DNA of 64,000 bases, taken from CAUZIZ01 sp965219855 (lineage in GTDB: Bacteria > Acidobacteriota > UBA6911 > RPQK01 > JAJDTT01). The DNA is taken from positions 139,346 through 203,345 of the forward strand of contig CBDCOR010000009.1 of NCBI GenBank assembly GCA_965219855.1, given 5' to 3'. The notes below the pieces were generated by a model, which was given only the letters and a program-made list of their open reading frames with translations, was not told the DNA's origin and did not search any database. The translations under genes and the position numbers were made by a program. How positions within the stretch are numbered: position 1 is the stretch's first letter; every line of letters begins with the position of its first letter. This document shows positions 9,443-18,693 of this stretch, in pieces.

Positions 9443-9514
9443 CAGTAGTGTCCCAACGTTTGGGTTTCTAATCTCTGTCAGTAGTGTCCCAACGTTTGGG
9501 TTTCTAATCTCTGT
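9443..9514 (+). repeat. Tandem duplication of the IS left end (2 x 36 bp)
   Basis: Two exact 36-bp copies of the IS left terminus in direct tandem. The other three IS copies have only one. The outer copy abuts the target duplication, so the duplication arose at or after insertion. Confidence 0.9.
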
Positions 9515-9611
9515 AAAGTATTAATGAGTAATATGTTAGAGAAGATAATGGGTGTTTCCGACTTGAAAGTGAGTGTACGCTCACGCCCTTCAGTTCATAA
9601 GGAGGGCGAGC

Positions 9612-10634
9612 ATGTACACGGGCACGACGATTTTTTCTCAGGTGATGCGGCATCTTCCCTGGCATCATTTTCATCGCATTGTTCAGCACTACGGAGGCGA
9701 CTACAAGGTCAAGTCGTTCCGCTGTGCCGACCATTACCGGGTCATGGCCTTTGCACAGTTGACCTATCGCGAGAGCTTGCGCGATATCGAAGCCTGCCTA
9801 CGGGCCATGAGATCCAAGCTCTTCCACATGGGCATTCGCTCCACGGTCTCCCGCAACAATCTGTCCAATGCCAACGAGAGGCGCGACTGGCGCATCTATG
9901 CCGAGTTTGCCCAAGTGCTTATCGCCGAAGCGCGCCGCCTGTACACCGACGAGGACCTGGGAGTCGACCTGAACGCGACCGTCTATGCCTTGGACTCCAC
10001 GACCATCGACCTGTGCCTCTCGGTCTTCCCCTGGGCGCGCTTCCGCCGTACCAAGGGGGCGATCAAACTGCATACCTTGCTCAACCTGCACGGCGCCATT
10101 CCCGAGTTCGTTCTGATCTCGGACGGAAAACTGCACGATGTCCACGCCTTGGACCACCTGATTCCTTGTCCCGGTGCCTACTACATCATGGATCGCGGAT
10201 ACCTGGATTTCGGGCGCCTGTACCGACTCCATTCTGCCCGGTCGTTATTCGTGACCCGCGCCAAGGCCAACTTCAAGTTCCGCCGCCGCTACTCCCACCC
10301 AGTGGACAGAACGACGGGACTGATCTGCGACCAAACTGTCCTGCTGAGCACCTTCTATCCGGCCAAGGCCTACCCCGAACCTTTGCGTCGCATCAAGGCC
10401 TTTTACGGCACCAGTCCCAATGCCGTGAAAACACAAATCTGGATCGCCCTCAGTACCTACCTGCTCATCGCCATCATCCGCAAGCGCCTCTATCTCGAGT
10501 TGCCGCTCTACACAATTCTCCAGGTCCTGAGTGTCTCGCTCTTCGAGAAAACCCCAATTTTACAGGCCTTTCAGGACATGCATTACATTACTCAGAATAG
10601 TGACATTCATAAACAGTTGATGTTATTCGACTAA
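9612..10634 (+). CDS. IS4-family transposase, catalytically incomplete (copy 1)
   Basis: A 340-residue DDE transposase starting at an ATG with an AAGGAGGGC Shine-Dalgarno sequence. The DUF4372-like N-terminus (FSQVMRHLPWHHFHRIVQ) is followed by the first Asp in YALDSTTID and the second in MDRGYLDF. The third catalytic region (Y-x2-R-x3-E-x6-K) is absent: the protein jumps from EPLRRIK to AFYGTSPN, an in-frame loss of 48 residues relative to copies 3 and 4. The deletion lies between two CGCATCAAG direct repeats. It is predicted inactive, so movement would need transposase from a full copy. A second long frame over the same DNA is an overlapping shadow. Confidence 0.92.
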   Translation: MYTGTTIFSQVMRHLPWHHFHRIVQHYGGDYKVKSFRCADHYRVMAFAQLTYRESLRDIEACLRAMRSKLFHMGIRSTVSRNNLSNANERRDWRIYAEFAQVLIAEARRLYTDEDLGVDLNATVYALDSTTIDLCLSVFPWARFRRTKGAIKLHTLLNLHGAIPEFVLISDGKLHDVHALDHLIPCPGAYYIMDRGYLDFGRLYRLHSARSLFVTRAKANFKFRRRYSHPVDRTTGLICDQTVLLSTFYPAKAYPEPLRRIKAFYGTSPNAVKTQIWIALSTYLLIAIIRKRLYLELPLYTILQVLSVSLFEKTPILQAFQDMHYITQNSDIHKQLMLFD

Positions 10635-11091
10635 CGCTGGGACGCTACTGTCTCGTCATATATTGCGATTCTGGACGAGAGCGGAGTGATCATCGCCGTA
10701 AACAAGGGTTGGCTCCGCTTCGTCGGGGATCAGCACCTCTTCGGCTCCAGTTATCCTGTAGGAACCGATTACGTGGAGGCTTGTGAATCCGCCTCAGTCG
10801 ACTGGAGCAGAAACGGGCTTGAATTGGCCGGAGTGATACGTGAGGTTGTCAAAGGGCAGCGAGAAGTATCCCTGTATGAATGCAGTAGTGATAGCCGCAG
10901 ACATTGGTTCGCGGTGAATGTGACCCGATTCGAATCGGACGGGCGCATCCGAGTGGTAGTCGCCCACGAGAACATCACCGAATTGCGACAGACCGAGGAG
11001 GCACTGAAGGAGAGTGAGGAGCAGCTTCGCCAGGCGCAGAAGATGGAAGCGATCGGTAGGCTAGCTGGCGGAGTCGCCCACGATTTCAACA

Positions 11092-12263
11092 CAGTAGCGT
11101 CCCAGCGTTAGTCGAATAACATCAACTGTTTATGAATGTCACTATTCTGAGTAATGTAATGCATGTCCTGAAAGGCCTGTAAAATTTGGGTTTTCTCGAA
11201 GAGCGAGACACTCAGGACCTGGAGAATTGTGTAGAGCGGCAACTCGAGATAGAGGCGCTTGCGGATGATGGCGATGAGCAGGTAGGTACTGAGGGCGATC
11301 CAGATTTGTGTTTTCACGGCATTGGGACTGGTGCCGTAAAAGGCCTTGATGCGACGCAAAGGTTCGGGGTAGGCCTTGGCCGGATAGAAGGTGCTCAGCA
11401 GGACAGTTTGGTCGCAGATCAGTCCCGTCGTTCTGTCCACCGGGTGGGAGTAGCGGCGGCGGAACTTGAAGTTGGCCTTGGCGCGGGTCACGAATAACGA
11501 CCGGGCAGAATGGAGTCGGTACAGGCGCCCGAAATCCAGGTATCCGCGATCCATGATGTAGTAGGCACCGGGACAAGGAATCAGGTGGTCCAAGGCGTGG
11601 ACATCGTGCAGTTTTCCGTCCGAGATCAGAACGAACTCGGGAATGGCGCCGTGCAGGTTGAGCAAGGTATGCAGTTTGATCGCCCCCTTGGTACGGCGGA
11701 AGCGCGCCCAGGGGAAGACCGAGAGGCACAGGTCGATGGTCGTGGAGTCCAAGGCATAGACGGTCGCGTTCAGGTCGACTCCCAGGTCCTCGTCGGTGTA
11801 CAGGCGGCGCGCTTCGGCGATAAGCACTTGGGCAAACTCGGCATAGATGCGCCAGTCGCGCCTCTCGTTGGCATTGGACAGATTGTTGCGGGAGACCGTG
11901 GAGCGAATGCCCATGTGGAAGAGCTTGGATCTCATGGCCCGTAGGCAGGCTTCGATATCGCGCAAGCTCTCGCGATAGGTCAACTGTGCAAAGGCCATGA
12001 CCCGGTAATGGTCGGCACAGCGGAACGACTTGACCTTGTAGTCGCCTCCGTAGTGCTGAACAATGCGATGAAAATGATGCCAGGGAAGATGCCGCATCAC
12101 CTGAGAAAAAATCGTCGTGCCCGTGTACATGCTCGCCCTCCTTATGAACTGAAGGGCGTGAGCGTACACTCACTTTCAAGTCGGAAACACCCATTATCTT
12201 CTCTAACATATTACTCATTAATACTTTACAGAGATTAGAAACCCAAACGTTGGGACACTACTG
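11092..12263 (-). mobile_element. IS4-family element, copy 2, internally deleted, inverted
   Basis: Inserted in the same histidine kinase, 441 bp from copy 1 and in opposite orientation. The target duplication is ATTTCAACA (11083-11091 and 12264-12272). The length of 1172 bp matches copy 1 without its end duplication. It shares with copy 1 the 144-bp deletion and a T in GGGTTTCT near the left end, where copies 3 and 4 have C. Confidence 0.94.
11108..12130 (-). CDS. IS4-family transposase, catalytically incomplete (copy 2)
   Basis: Almost identical to the copy 1 protein (340 residues), with the same 48-residue loss of the catalytic Glu region. One visible difference is EKTQILQ here against EKTPILQ in copies 1, 3 and 4. 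The same ATG and Shine-Dalgarno arrangement is present. It is predicted inactive alone. Confidence 0.92.
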   Translation of the reverse strand: MYTGTTIFSQVMRHLPWHHFHRIVQHYGGDYKVKSFRCADHYRVMAFAQLTYRESLRDIEACLRAMRSKLFHMGIRSTVSRNNLSNANERRDWRIYAEFAQVLIAEARRLYTDEDLGVDLNATVYALDSTTIDLCLSVFPWARFRRTKGAIKLHTLLNLHGAIPEFVLISDGKLHDVHALDHLIPCPGAYYIMDRGYLDFGRLYRLHSARSLFVTRAKANFKFRRRYSHPVDRTTGLICDQTVLLSTFYPAKAYPEPLRRIKAFYGTSPNAVKTQIWIALSTYLLIAIIRKRLYLELPLYTILQVLSVSLFEKTQILQAFQDMHYITQNSDIHKQLMLFD

Positions 12264-13410
12264 ATTTCAACAATATGTTGACGGCCATCCTGGGCTACAG
12301 TGATCTCGTCAATATGCAGCTTCCTGAATACGACACGCGGCGCGAGGCGATTGGGCAGATCAAGAAGGCTGCCGAGCGAGCTGCATCGCTAACTCGTCAG
12401 CTCCTGGCCTTCAGCCGTAAACAGGTCCTTCGACCCAGAATCATCAATCTCAGGGAGCTGGTATCAGATACAGAGAAGATGCTGCGACGCTTGATTGGTG
12501 AGGACGTGAATCTGATGGTGAGCTCCCAATCTGATCTGGGACAGGTCAAGGCCGATCCGGGACAGATCGAGCAGGTAGTCTTGAATCTTGCTATAAATGC
12601 GCGGGATGCCATGCCTGGAGGAGGAGAGCTCAGCATCGAGACCTCGAACATCGAGGTCGATCGCTCCTATGTGGACCAGCACGTCGACATTAAGGCCGGA
12701 CCGTACGTTTTGTTGGTCGTGTCGGACAATGGGATTGGAATGGACGAGGCAACGCGCTCCCAGATCTTCGAACCTTTCTTTACAACCAAGGAGTTGGGTA
12801 AGGGAACGGGACTCGGCCTGTCGACGGTCTATGGGATCGTCAAGCAGAGTGGTGGCTATGTGACCGTACATAGTCAGCCGCGAGAAGCGACGAGTTTCCG
12901 AATCTATCTTCCAAAGGTAGCTGCAGCATCCTCGCCGGCTTCCGCTAGACCCGATTCCAGGCAGAACGTTCTCGGCTCGGAAACCATCCTGCTGGTTGAA
13001 GACGAAGAGACAGTTCGCAGGCTAACGCGGCAAGTTCTCGAGCATTGTGGTTACAGTGTGCTCGAGGCGAGTCACGGCGAGCAGGCCCTGGACATTTGCG
13101 ATCGCAGCGAGGGCACGATCCATCTCATGGTCACCGATATTGTAATGCCCTCGATGAGTGGTCCCGAGCTAGCGCAGCATGTCGGTGCGCTAAGGCCAGA
13201 CACCCGAATCCTCTTCACCTCAGGGTATGCCGAGGGCGCGATGGCCCGACCCAAGATGATGGTGTCGGCCGACATATTCCTGGCAAAGCCTTTTACCTCC
13301 GACGCCCTGGCCCGGAAGGTGCGTGAGGTTCTGGATGGCAGCGACCAGGCCTTACCGGCCTGGCTCTCCAGAGATCCCGAATCTTTCGACAAGGTTGCCG
13401 TCCCCTCGAC

Positions 13411-13445
13411 CTAGGAGCCTGTCCGATACTCGGACAGGCTCCTAG
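13411..13445. terminator. Perfect 16-bp palindrome, likely bidirectional terminator, MITE-end derived
   Basis: CTAGGAGCCTGTCCGA, a TAC loop, then the exact inverse. It supplies the TAG stop of the histidine kinase and separates it from the convergent alpha/beta hydrolase. The arms equal the termini of the inverted-repeat element at 24373-24649, so this looks like a minimal form of that element. Confidence 0.6.
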
Positions 13446-14192
13446 CTGGATCTTCAGTTCTCTTCCCAGGTCGTACGCATCGGGTTTTCCAGAAAGTCAG
13501 TTAGCAGCCCCATGTAGCGATCGGGGGCAGATCTGAAGGCCGCCCCGTGGGTGGCACCTTCGAACCGGGCGATCCGCTTGTTTGGATGGGGAATGGCTTC
13601 CCAGATGGCTCGACTTGTGGCGGAGGGAATGCGGCGGTCTTCGGCGCCGTAGATCAACAGGGTCGAACCCTGACCAAGGCGGCGCAGGGCCGCGATCGTG
13701 TCTACATCGGAGGGGTCGAACTCCCCTATTCTGGCAAGGTTCCAAACGAAGATATTGGCGAAGGGAATCGTGGGTATTCCCAGAAACAGCCGGGTATGTC
13801 GGTCCACCGTCTCTTTCAGGCTCCGAAAGGGGCTGTCGACAATGACAGCCGTTAGCTCTGGGCCCAGTTCGGCAGCGGCGTGAATCGAGGCTACTGCTCC
13901 CAACGAAACTCCGAAGAGGACAAGGGGGGTGTCGCCTAGTTCCGTCTTCAGAAAATCGCAGGCCGCCAATACGTCCAGTCTCTCCTTGAAGCCGAGTGAA
14001 ACGTGCTTCTTCTGGCTTTTCCCATGGTTTCTGAGGTCGAACACCAACGTAGGGTAGTTTGCCTGATTAAGGAGACAGGCCCGCTCCAATACTTCCTGCC
14101 GATTTCGAAACAGTGATTGGCGACAGTTAGAATTTCCCACGACGACAAATAGAATTCCCCACTTTTTCAGGGCTGATCCTGACCATGAGGGC

Positions 14193-15665
14193 ATGGTTAA
14201 GGATCAGCAAGTGCGGAGGTTAGTAAAGTTGCAAAAGAACGAGAAGACGCTAACGATGGCGGCGGCCAAAGCGGGGCTGTCGCGAAAGACGGCTCGGAAG
14301 TACCTGAAGTCGGGAAAGCTGCCGAGCCAGAGTCAGCCGGAGCGATAATGGCGAACTCGATCGGATCCGTTCGAGTCGGTGTGGCCAGAGGTGGAAGAGA
14401 TCCTGAAGCGATCTCCGACGGTGGAAGCGACAGCGGTGTTCGAGTATTTGTGCCGCCAGCAGGAAGGGGTCTTCCAGCAAGGTCAGTTGAGGACGCTGCA
14501 GCGCAGGATCAAGCAGTGGAAGGCACAACACGGAGAAGCGAAGGAGGTGATGTTCCCGCAGAAGTATCGGCCGGGACATCAATCTCAATCGGACTTTACG
14601 TTTATGGGGCGTCTGGGAGTGACGATCCAGGGCCAGCCGTTTCCCCATCTGCTGTACCACTTTGTTTTGGCCTACTCGAACTGGGAAGCGACCACGCTGT
14701 GTTTCAGTGAGTCCTTTGAGAGCCTCAGCCTGGGGCTTCAGAACGCGTTGTGGGAGTTGGGGGCGCTGCCCGAGGAACACCGAACAGACCGGCTTTCGGC
14801 GGCCGTCAACAACCTGAAACGGGAAGAGTTCACCGAGCGCTATCAAGGGTTGCTGAGACACTTCGGGATGCGCTCGAGTCGCACCCAGGCAGGAAAGGCT
14901 CACGAGAACGGGGATGTGGAACAGGCCCATCACCGCTTGAAACGGGCCATCGAGCAGGAACTGCTGCTGCGGTGTAGCCGTGATTTTTCCAGCCGGGAAG
15001 AGTACGAGGGTTTTGTAGCGGTGATTGTGGACCGGCGCAATGCGACCCGGCAAAAGCGCCTGGGAGAAGAGCTGGCCGTGATGCGCCCGTTGCCGGCACG
15101 CCGTCTGGATGACTTCACCCGGCAGTGGGTGAGAGTCTCCCCCAGCAGTACGATCCGGGTTCGCCACAACACCTATTCGGTGGACAGCCGGTTGATCGGC
15201 GAGCGGGTGCAGGTGAGGGTGTGGGCGGATCAGGTGGAGGTCTACTACGGGGGTCAGCCACAGGCACGCATGCCTCGCTTGCGAGGAGAAGGCAAGCATC
15301 GCATTGACTACCGGCAGGTGATCCATTCCCTGGTGCGCAAGCCGGGGGCGTTCACTCGCTATCGCTGGCGCGAGGATCTGTTTCCGGGGATCTTGTTTCG
15401 AGTCGCCTACGACGAGCTGCGCCAAGATTGTCCAGCCACGGCGGATCGCCAGTATCTGAAGATCCTCGAGTTGGCTGCCCAGGAAGGTGAGCAGCGAGTG
15501 CGAGAGGCACTTCAGGGGCTGATTGAGAGGGGACAAAGAATCCGTTTCGAAGCACTACGAGAATGCCTCGTCGATCCGGTGGTGGAGCCCTGGGAAGTGG
15601 CGGTGGAGAAGATGGACGTGGGCGTCTACGACACGCTGCTGGAGAGCCGGGAGGTGAGATCATGA
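14193..15665 (+). pseudogene. istA: IstA transposase with in-frame TAA
   Basis: From ATG 14193 the frame encodes 51 residues with a helix-turn-helix (AAAKAGLSRKTARKYLKSGK), then TAA at 14346-14348, then continues in the same frame 'WRTRSDPFESVWPEVEEIL', the normal IstA sequence. The downstream part carries the DDE core: Asp in QSDFTF, Asp in EEHRTD and Glu in NGDVEQAHHRLKR. Without suppression of the stop, the DNA-binding N-terminus is separated from the catalytic domain; a restart at GTG 14379 lacks a Shine-Dalgarno sequence. The stop codon could be a real mutation or a sequence error. Confidence 0.85.
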
Positions 15666-16426
15666 GTGGAGGCAACTTGACCCGGCTTCGCGAGTGCCTT
15701 GTCCAGCTGCATCTACCAGCCTTTCGGGAGCACTCCGCCGCCCAGGCGGCACTGGCTACCCAGGAAAGTCTGTCCTATCCCCGGTTTCTCTTGTCGTTAT
15801 CTGAGATCGAAGTGGCGGAGCGGCACGAGCGCAAAATCCAGCGCCTGCGCCGAATCTCGAAGCTTCCCTGGGAGAAAACGCTGACGGCGTTGGACCGCTC
15901 GCGCTTGCCCCAAAGCGTGGATCGACAACTGACGGCGCTGCTGGAAGGTACGTTTTTGGATCGCGCCGAGAACGTCTTGGCTTTCGGCAACCCTGGAAGC
16001 GGCAAGACGCATCTAGTCTGTGCTCTGGGGCAGGAGTTGATTCTGCTGGGGCGCCGGGTTCTATTCTCTACCTGCGCCCTGCTGGTACAGCGATTGCTGC
16101 GGGCCAAAATCGATCTGACTCTGGAGAAGGAGCTCAAGAAACTGGATCGCTTCGAGGCTCTCATAGTCGATGACATCGGCTACGTTCAGCAAAGTCGGGA
16201 GGAAATGGAGGTTCTTTTCACACTGCTGGCCCATCGCTACGAACGCCGCAGCATCTTGCTGACCAGCAACCTGATCTTCTCGGACTGGGAGAGGATCTTC
16301 AAGGACCCCATGACGACGGTGGCGGCGATTGATCGGGTGGTGCACCACAGCGTGATTCTGGAACTCAACGTCTCGAGCTACCGAATGGAGAGCGCCAAGA
16401 AGAAACAGCAGGAAACCACGAAATGA
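15662..16426 (+). CDS. istB: IstB helper ATPase of IS21 element
   Basis: A 254-residue AAA+ ATPase. Walker A is GNPGSGKTH and Walker B is ALIVDDIGY; 'LLTSNLIFSDWERIF' and 'AAIDRVVHHSVILEL' are typical IstB signatures. The ATG overlaps the istA stop as ATGA, indicating translational coupling. It assists IstA in target selection. The gene appears intact. Confidence 0.95.
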   Translation: MSGGNLTRLRECLVQLHLPAFREHSAAQAALATQESLSYPRFLLSLSEIEVAERHERKIQRLRRISKLPWEKTLTALDRSRLPQSVDRQLTALLEGTFLDRAENVLAFGNPGSGKTHLVCALGQELILLGRRVLFSTCALLVQRLLRAKIDLTLEKELKKLDRFEALIVDDIGYVQQSREEMEVLFTLLAHRYERRSILLTSNLIFSDWERIFKDPMTTVAAIDRVVHHSVILELNVSSYRMESAKKKQQETTK

Positions 16427-17369
16427 GGAAACCGCGAGGAGTTCAAATCCGGGCAAATCGGCTGATTGGCCCCTGGGAAGTGCTTGGTGGGGACGATAGA
16501 CGAGTGCCCGCCAAGGGGAGAGGTCGTACAGCGCCCTACAGAGGCCGCTCAGGAGCCTCGTGGATCTGGTCCACTCCCCTCGACGCCGGCGCGAGCGAGG
16601 GGGAGCTCCGTTCGGGCTACGCCCTCACTCCATCCCCCTCGCATTCTAAAAACAATCTCTCTTTTTTACAGAAAGGAGGACCCCGAAAAGAGTCGTCTCA
16701 GAGGACGGCTACAGCTCTTTTTTTTTATCCCTCGTGTGGGGATTTCCAATTGTCGCTGCGGGAATTCCATTTGTCGTTGATCAAAACAGTCCGTGACTCA
16801 GGACGATTCCTGGCTTTTCCCCTTCCGCACCCATGAACCAGCCCCTCAGTTTGATACCGTCTCTGCTTGGGAACGTGACTTCTTTGAAGCTTCTCCCGAA
16901 GTCAGTCGGACTACGCCTGATCGACCGGTCCCGAGGTCGGGTTGAGGAGTTCGCAATCAGGTAGGAGAGCAGAATCGGGAGCAGTAAGAAATCGAAGAAC
17001 AAGGGGAGAAACAGCAGGTAGGAAAGGAGGGTAACCTTGAACCAGCGGCGAGCCGCCGTCCTCACCTTCAAGGGCCAGAGAAGCAACTTGAGAAGCAGGC
17101 TCCCAAGCAGGAAAACTCCCGCGATGGCACCACAGAGATAGAGGAGAAGCACTTCTCGGTCCTCGATTCCACACCCGTCTGGCTTGACTGTCGGCTTCCC
17201 GACATTCGATCCGAATTCTCTACCACGGAACAACAATTGTCATGTTATTCCGGAATCGATCATCTAGGACCAGGGTCGTGGCGCCGTAGTAGACTGAGTA
17301 TGGGAAACTTGGCTACAGGTGTCCCCGTTGTCGAGGCACGAGGGGGAGGGTCAGGGAGCTGTATTGGAG

Positions 17370-18218
17370 ATGAGCCCTGTAGGAGCCTACTCGATCTGGC
17401 TATGTGTCGCCTACCTGGTGGCCCACTCGCTGCTGCTTGCCCTGGGCCGTCAGCGTCCTGAACGTCTGTTTCAACTGCTTCTAGCGAACGCTGCTCTGAT
17501 CGCTGGCCTCGTCTTCATTTCGCTGTCGAACAGCCTTTTCCTCCGGCTCTGGTCCCCGATCCTGTTCTTCTGGTGGGCCTACACATGGGCGGGGCATACC
17601 TTGAGCTCCATCCATCCCCCCGAATACTCGCTCGACGCGAAGATCCTCAGGTTGGAAGAACGATTCCTGGGGCAGCCCAGCCTTTGGTGGGCTCGTGGGA
17701 AACGGCCCTGGCTCACGGAACTGATGCACTTCTTCTATTTCTCATACTATCTTTACACTCCCATTCTGGGAGTTTTCCTCTATCTAGCGGGGCGTCTTCG
17801 CGAATTCGAATCGATGGCGTTTGCAGTACTCAGCGCCTATGCGATCTCCTATCTGTTTTTCGCGGTGACTCCAACGGTAGGTCCACGCTGGGCTCTGGTC
17901 GAAAACGGCCTCTTGGAGACTTCGGAACAGCGTCTGGATGGGTATGGGTTTACCCGCCTCATCAACTACATCATGTACCGTGGGCCAGCCTTGAAAGGGG
18001 GAGCCATGCCGAGCTCTCACAGCTCGACAGCGGTCGTCTTCTTGGTGTGGTGCTGGCGTGTGTGGGGAGTATGGGGAGGCGCTCCCGCCCTGATTGTAGT
18101 AGCGGGTATGTGGTTTGGTTCTGTCTATGGTCGCTATCACTACGTTCTGGATGTCCTCTGCGGTGCCCTCTTGGGTCTTGCAGCGGTCTGGCTTGCCGAT
18201 TCGCTGCTGTTGGGTTGA
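17370..18218 (+). CDS. PAP2-superfamily membrane phosphatase
   Basis: A 282-residue integral membrane protein with about six helices. PAP2 motifs are visible: 'KGGAMPSSHSS' (motif 2, catalytic His) and 'SVYGRYHYVLDVLCG' (motif 3, R-x4-H-x3-D). Motif 1 appears diverged near 'VTPTVGPRW', as in the inositolphosphotransferase-like PAP2 branch. It likely dephosphorylates or transfers a lipid phosphate on the periplasmic side. An upstream GTG at 17319 is a possible alternative start. It is divergent from the split hydrolase. Confidence 0.82.
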   Translation: MSPVGAYSIWLCVAYLVAHSLLLALGRQRPERLFQLLLANAALIAGLVFISLSNSLFLRLWSPILFFWWAYTWAGHTLSSIHPPEYSLDAKILRLEERFLGQPSLWWARGKRPWLTELMHFFYFSYYLYTPILGVFLYLAGRLREFESMAFAVLSAYAISYLFFAVTPTVGPRWALVENGLLETSEQRLDGYGFTRLINYIMYRGPALKGGAMPSSHSSTAVVFLVWCWRVWGVWGGAPALIVVAGMWFGSVYGRYHYVLDVLCGALLGLAAVWLADSLLLG

Positions 18219-18394
18219 TGGACTGCAGTCTTTTCGGAACCGCCGCAGATATGTGCACCTGGTGGGTGACAGAGGAACGTGGCTGCCCGCAACCGGGGTC
18301 GCCGCTGACGGAGATCCTCTGATCTGGTGTTGAATCTCACCGGCAATCTGAATCCGATCAAAGGCCGAAGTGTGGGTAAATAGACGGGTTATCG

Positions 18395-18423
18395 TTGCCT
18401 GTGCACGAATGATGTGCTAATAT
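18395..18423 (+). promoter_or_regulatory. Probable sigma70 promoter of the MinD-like operon
   Basis: TTGCCT, 17 bases, TAATAT, with a TG one base before the -10 (extended -10). It lies 40 bases before the ATG at 18463. Confidence 0.5.
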
Positions 18424-18462
18424 CGGTAAACAATTTCGCTTGGGGCTGAGCATTAGGGGAGG

Positions 18463-18687
18463 ATGGAAGTGGAGAACACTCTCGAAAGAGATGGCCTGGA
18501 TGGTGTTTTGGAGTCCTTTGCTCCTACCCAGCCCGAATGGGAACACCCGACCCCACGCGTAAAAAAACGAGCACCTTTACTGGCTGAATTGGCAGTGATG
18601 TCCGCGGTTGGATTACTTGCCCTCGGACTCCTTGAGCTGGTCAGCCGCAAGAGTGATGATGCCCCCGTTCGATCTGAGAACGGGTAA
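18463..18687 (+). CDS. Small single-helix membrane protein, first gene of MinD-like operon
   Basis: A 74-residue protein with an acidic N-terminus, a basic RVKKR, one hydrophobic helix (about residues 40-59, LLAELAVMSAVGLLALGLLE) and a charged tail. No known family. It lies 6 bases upstream of the MinD-like ATPase, so co-transcription is very likely. It may be a membrane partner or anchor for that ATPase (inference). The purine-rich AGGGGAGG directly abuts the ATG. Confidence 0.5.
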   Translation: MEVENTLERDGLDGVLESFAPTQPEWEHPTPRVKKRAPLLAELAVMSAVGLLALGLLELVSRKSDDAPVRSENG

Positions 18688-18693
18688 CTTGAC

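Larger units (their letters stand above)
9443..10650 (+). mobile_element. IS4-family (DUF4372-type) element, copy 1, internally deleted
   Basis: Inserted in the histidine kinase with the target duplication TCTCGTCAT at 9434-9442 and 10651-10659. Terminal inverted repeats are CAGTAGTGTCCCAACGTT (left) and CAGTAGCGTCCCAGCGTT (right, reverse-complemented). The first 36 bases of the left end are present twice in tandem (9443-9478 and 9479-9514), so the true unit is 9479-10650, 1172 bp. It lacks 144 bp present in copies 3 and 4. Confidence 0.93.
8608..13414 (+). pseudogene. Hybrid sensor histidine kinase split by two IS copies
   Basis: Removing both insertions and one copy of each 9-bp target duplication restores one frame. 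The first part (8608-9442) has about six membrane helices. The middle part (10651-11091) is a PAS-like domain starting 'YIAILDESGVIIAVNKGW' across the first junction. The last part (12264-13414) has the phospho-acceptor H box, restored as AHDFNNMLTAILGY across the second junction, the N box NLAINARDAMP, G boxes DNGIGMD and GKGTGLGLS, and a C-terminal receiver domain with phospho-Asp in VTDIVMPSMSG and Lys in AKPF. It would be an inner-membrane sensor kinase with an attached receiver. As it stands, the membrane domain, PAS and catalytic core cannot be made as one chain. The start is TTG 8608 or ATG 8674; neither is decisive. Confidence 0.9.
14114..16783 (+). mobile_element. IS21-family insertion sequence
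   Basis: 2670 bp with TG...CA ends and the 6-bp target duplication AAACAG (14108-14113 and 16784-16789). Each end carries two related repeat units beginning CGACA (left 14114-14162, right 16736-16783), the multiple-terminal-repeat layout typical of IS21. It encodes istA (with an internal stop) and istB with the characteristic ATGA overlap. The 16427-16735 stretch inside the element has no gene; it contains an A/T-rich segment with an imperfect hairpin before a T run near 16728. Confidence 0.93.
13454..17152 (-). pseudogene. Alpha/beta hydrolase with N-terminal membrane helices, split by IS21-type element
   Basis: The N-terminal part (17152-16784) has two or three membrane helices and ends 'GIVLSHGLF'. 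The C-terminal part (14113-13454) resumes 'RNRQEVLER' and contains the nucleophile elbow G-V-S-L-G, 'VDSPF', 'DRRIP' and a late His in 'EGATHG'. Joined through the 6-bp duplication CTGTTT (minus strand), they form one frame. The family has Ser-His-Asp hydrolases anchored to the inner membrane; the substrate is unknown. The probable start is GTG at 17152, just before LLLYLCGAIAG; a TTG at 17236 is possible. An ORF that runs from the IS into the C-terminal half (M at 14194) is an artefact of the insertion. Confidence 0.87.

Noticed and set aside
9524..10600. A second long open frame (Arg/Pro/His-rich) overlapping the transposase in all IS copies
   Set aside because: It lies in another frame of the same DNA, has no family resemblance, and its composition is typical of shadow frames in GC-rich genes.
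14250..15536. 428-residue open frame antisense to istA
   Set aside because: It mirrors the istA coding region; istA carries the recognisable DDE motifs, so the antisense frame is a shadow.
16436..16470. GTTCAAATC resembling a tRNA T-loop
   Set aside because: Flanking bases do not pair as T-stem or acceptor stem; it lies inside the IS21-type element.
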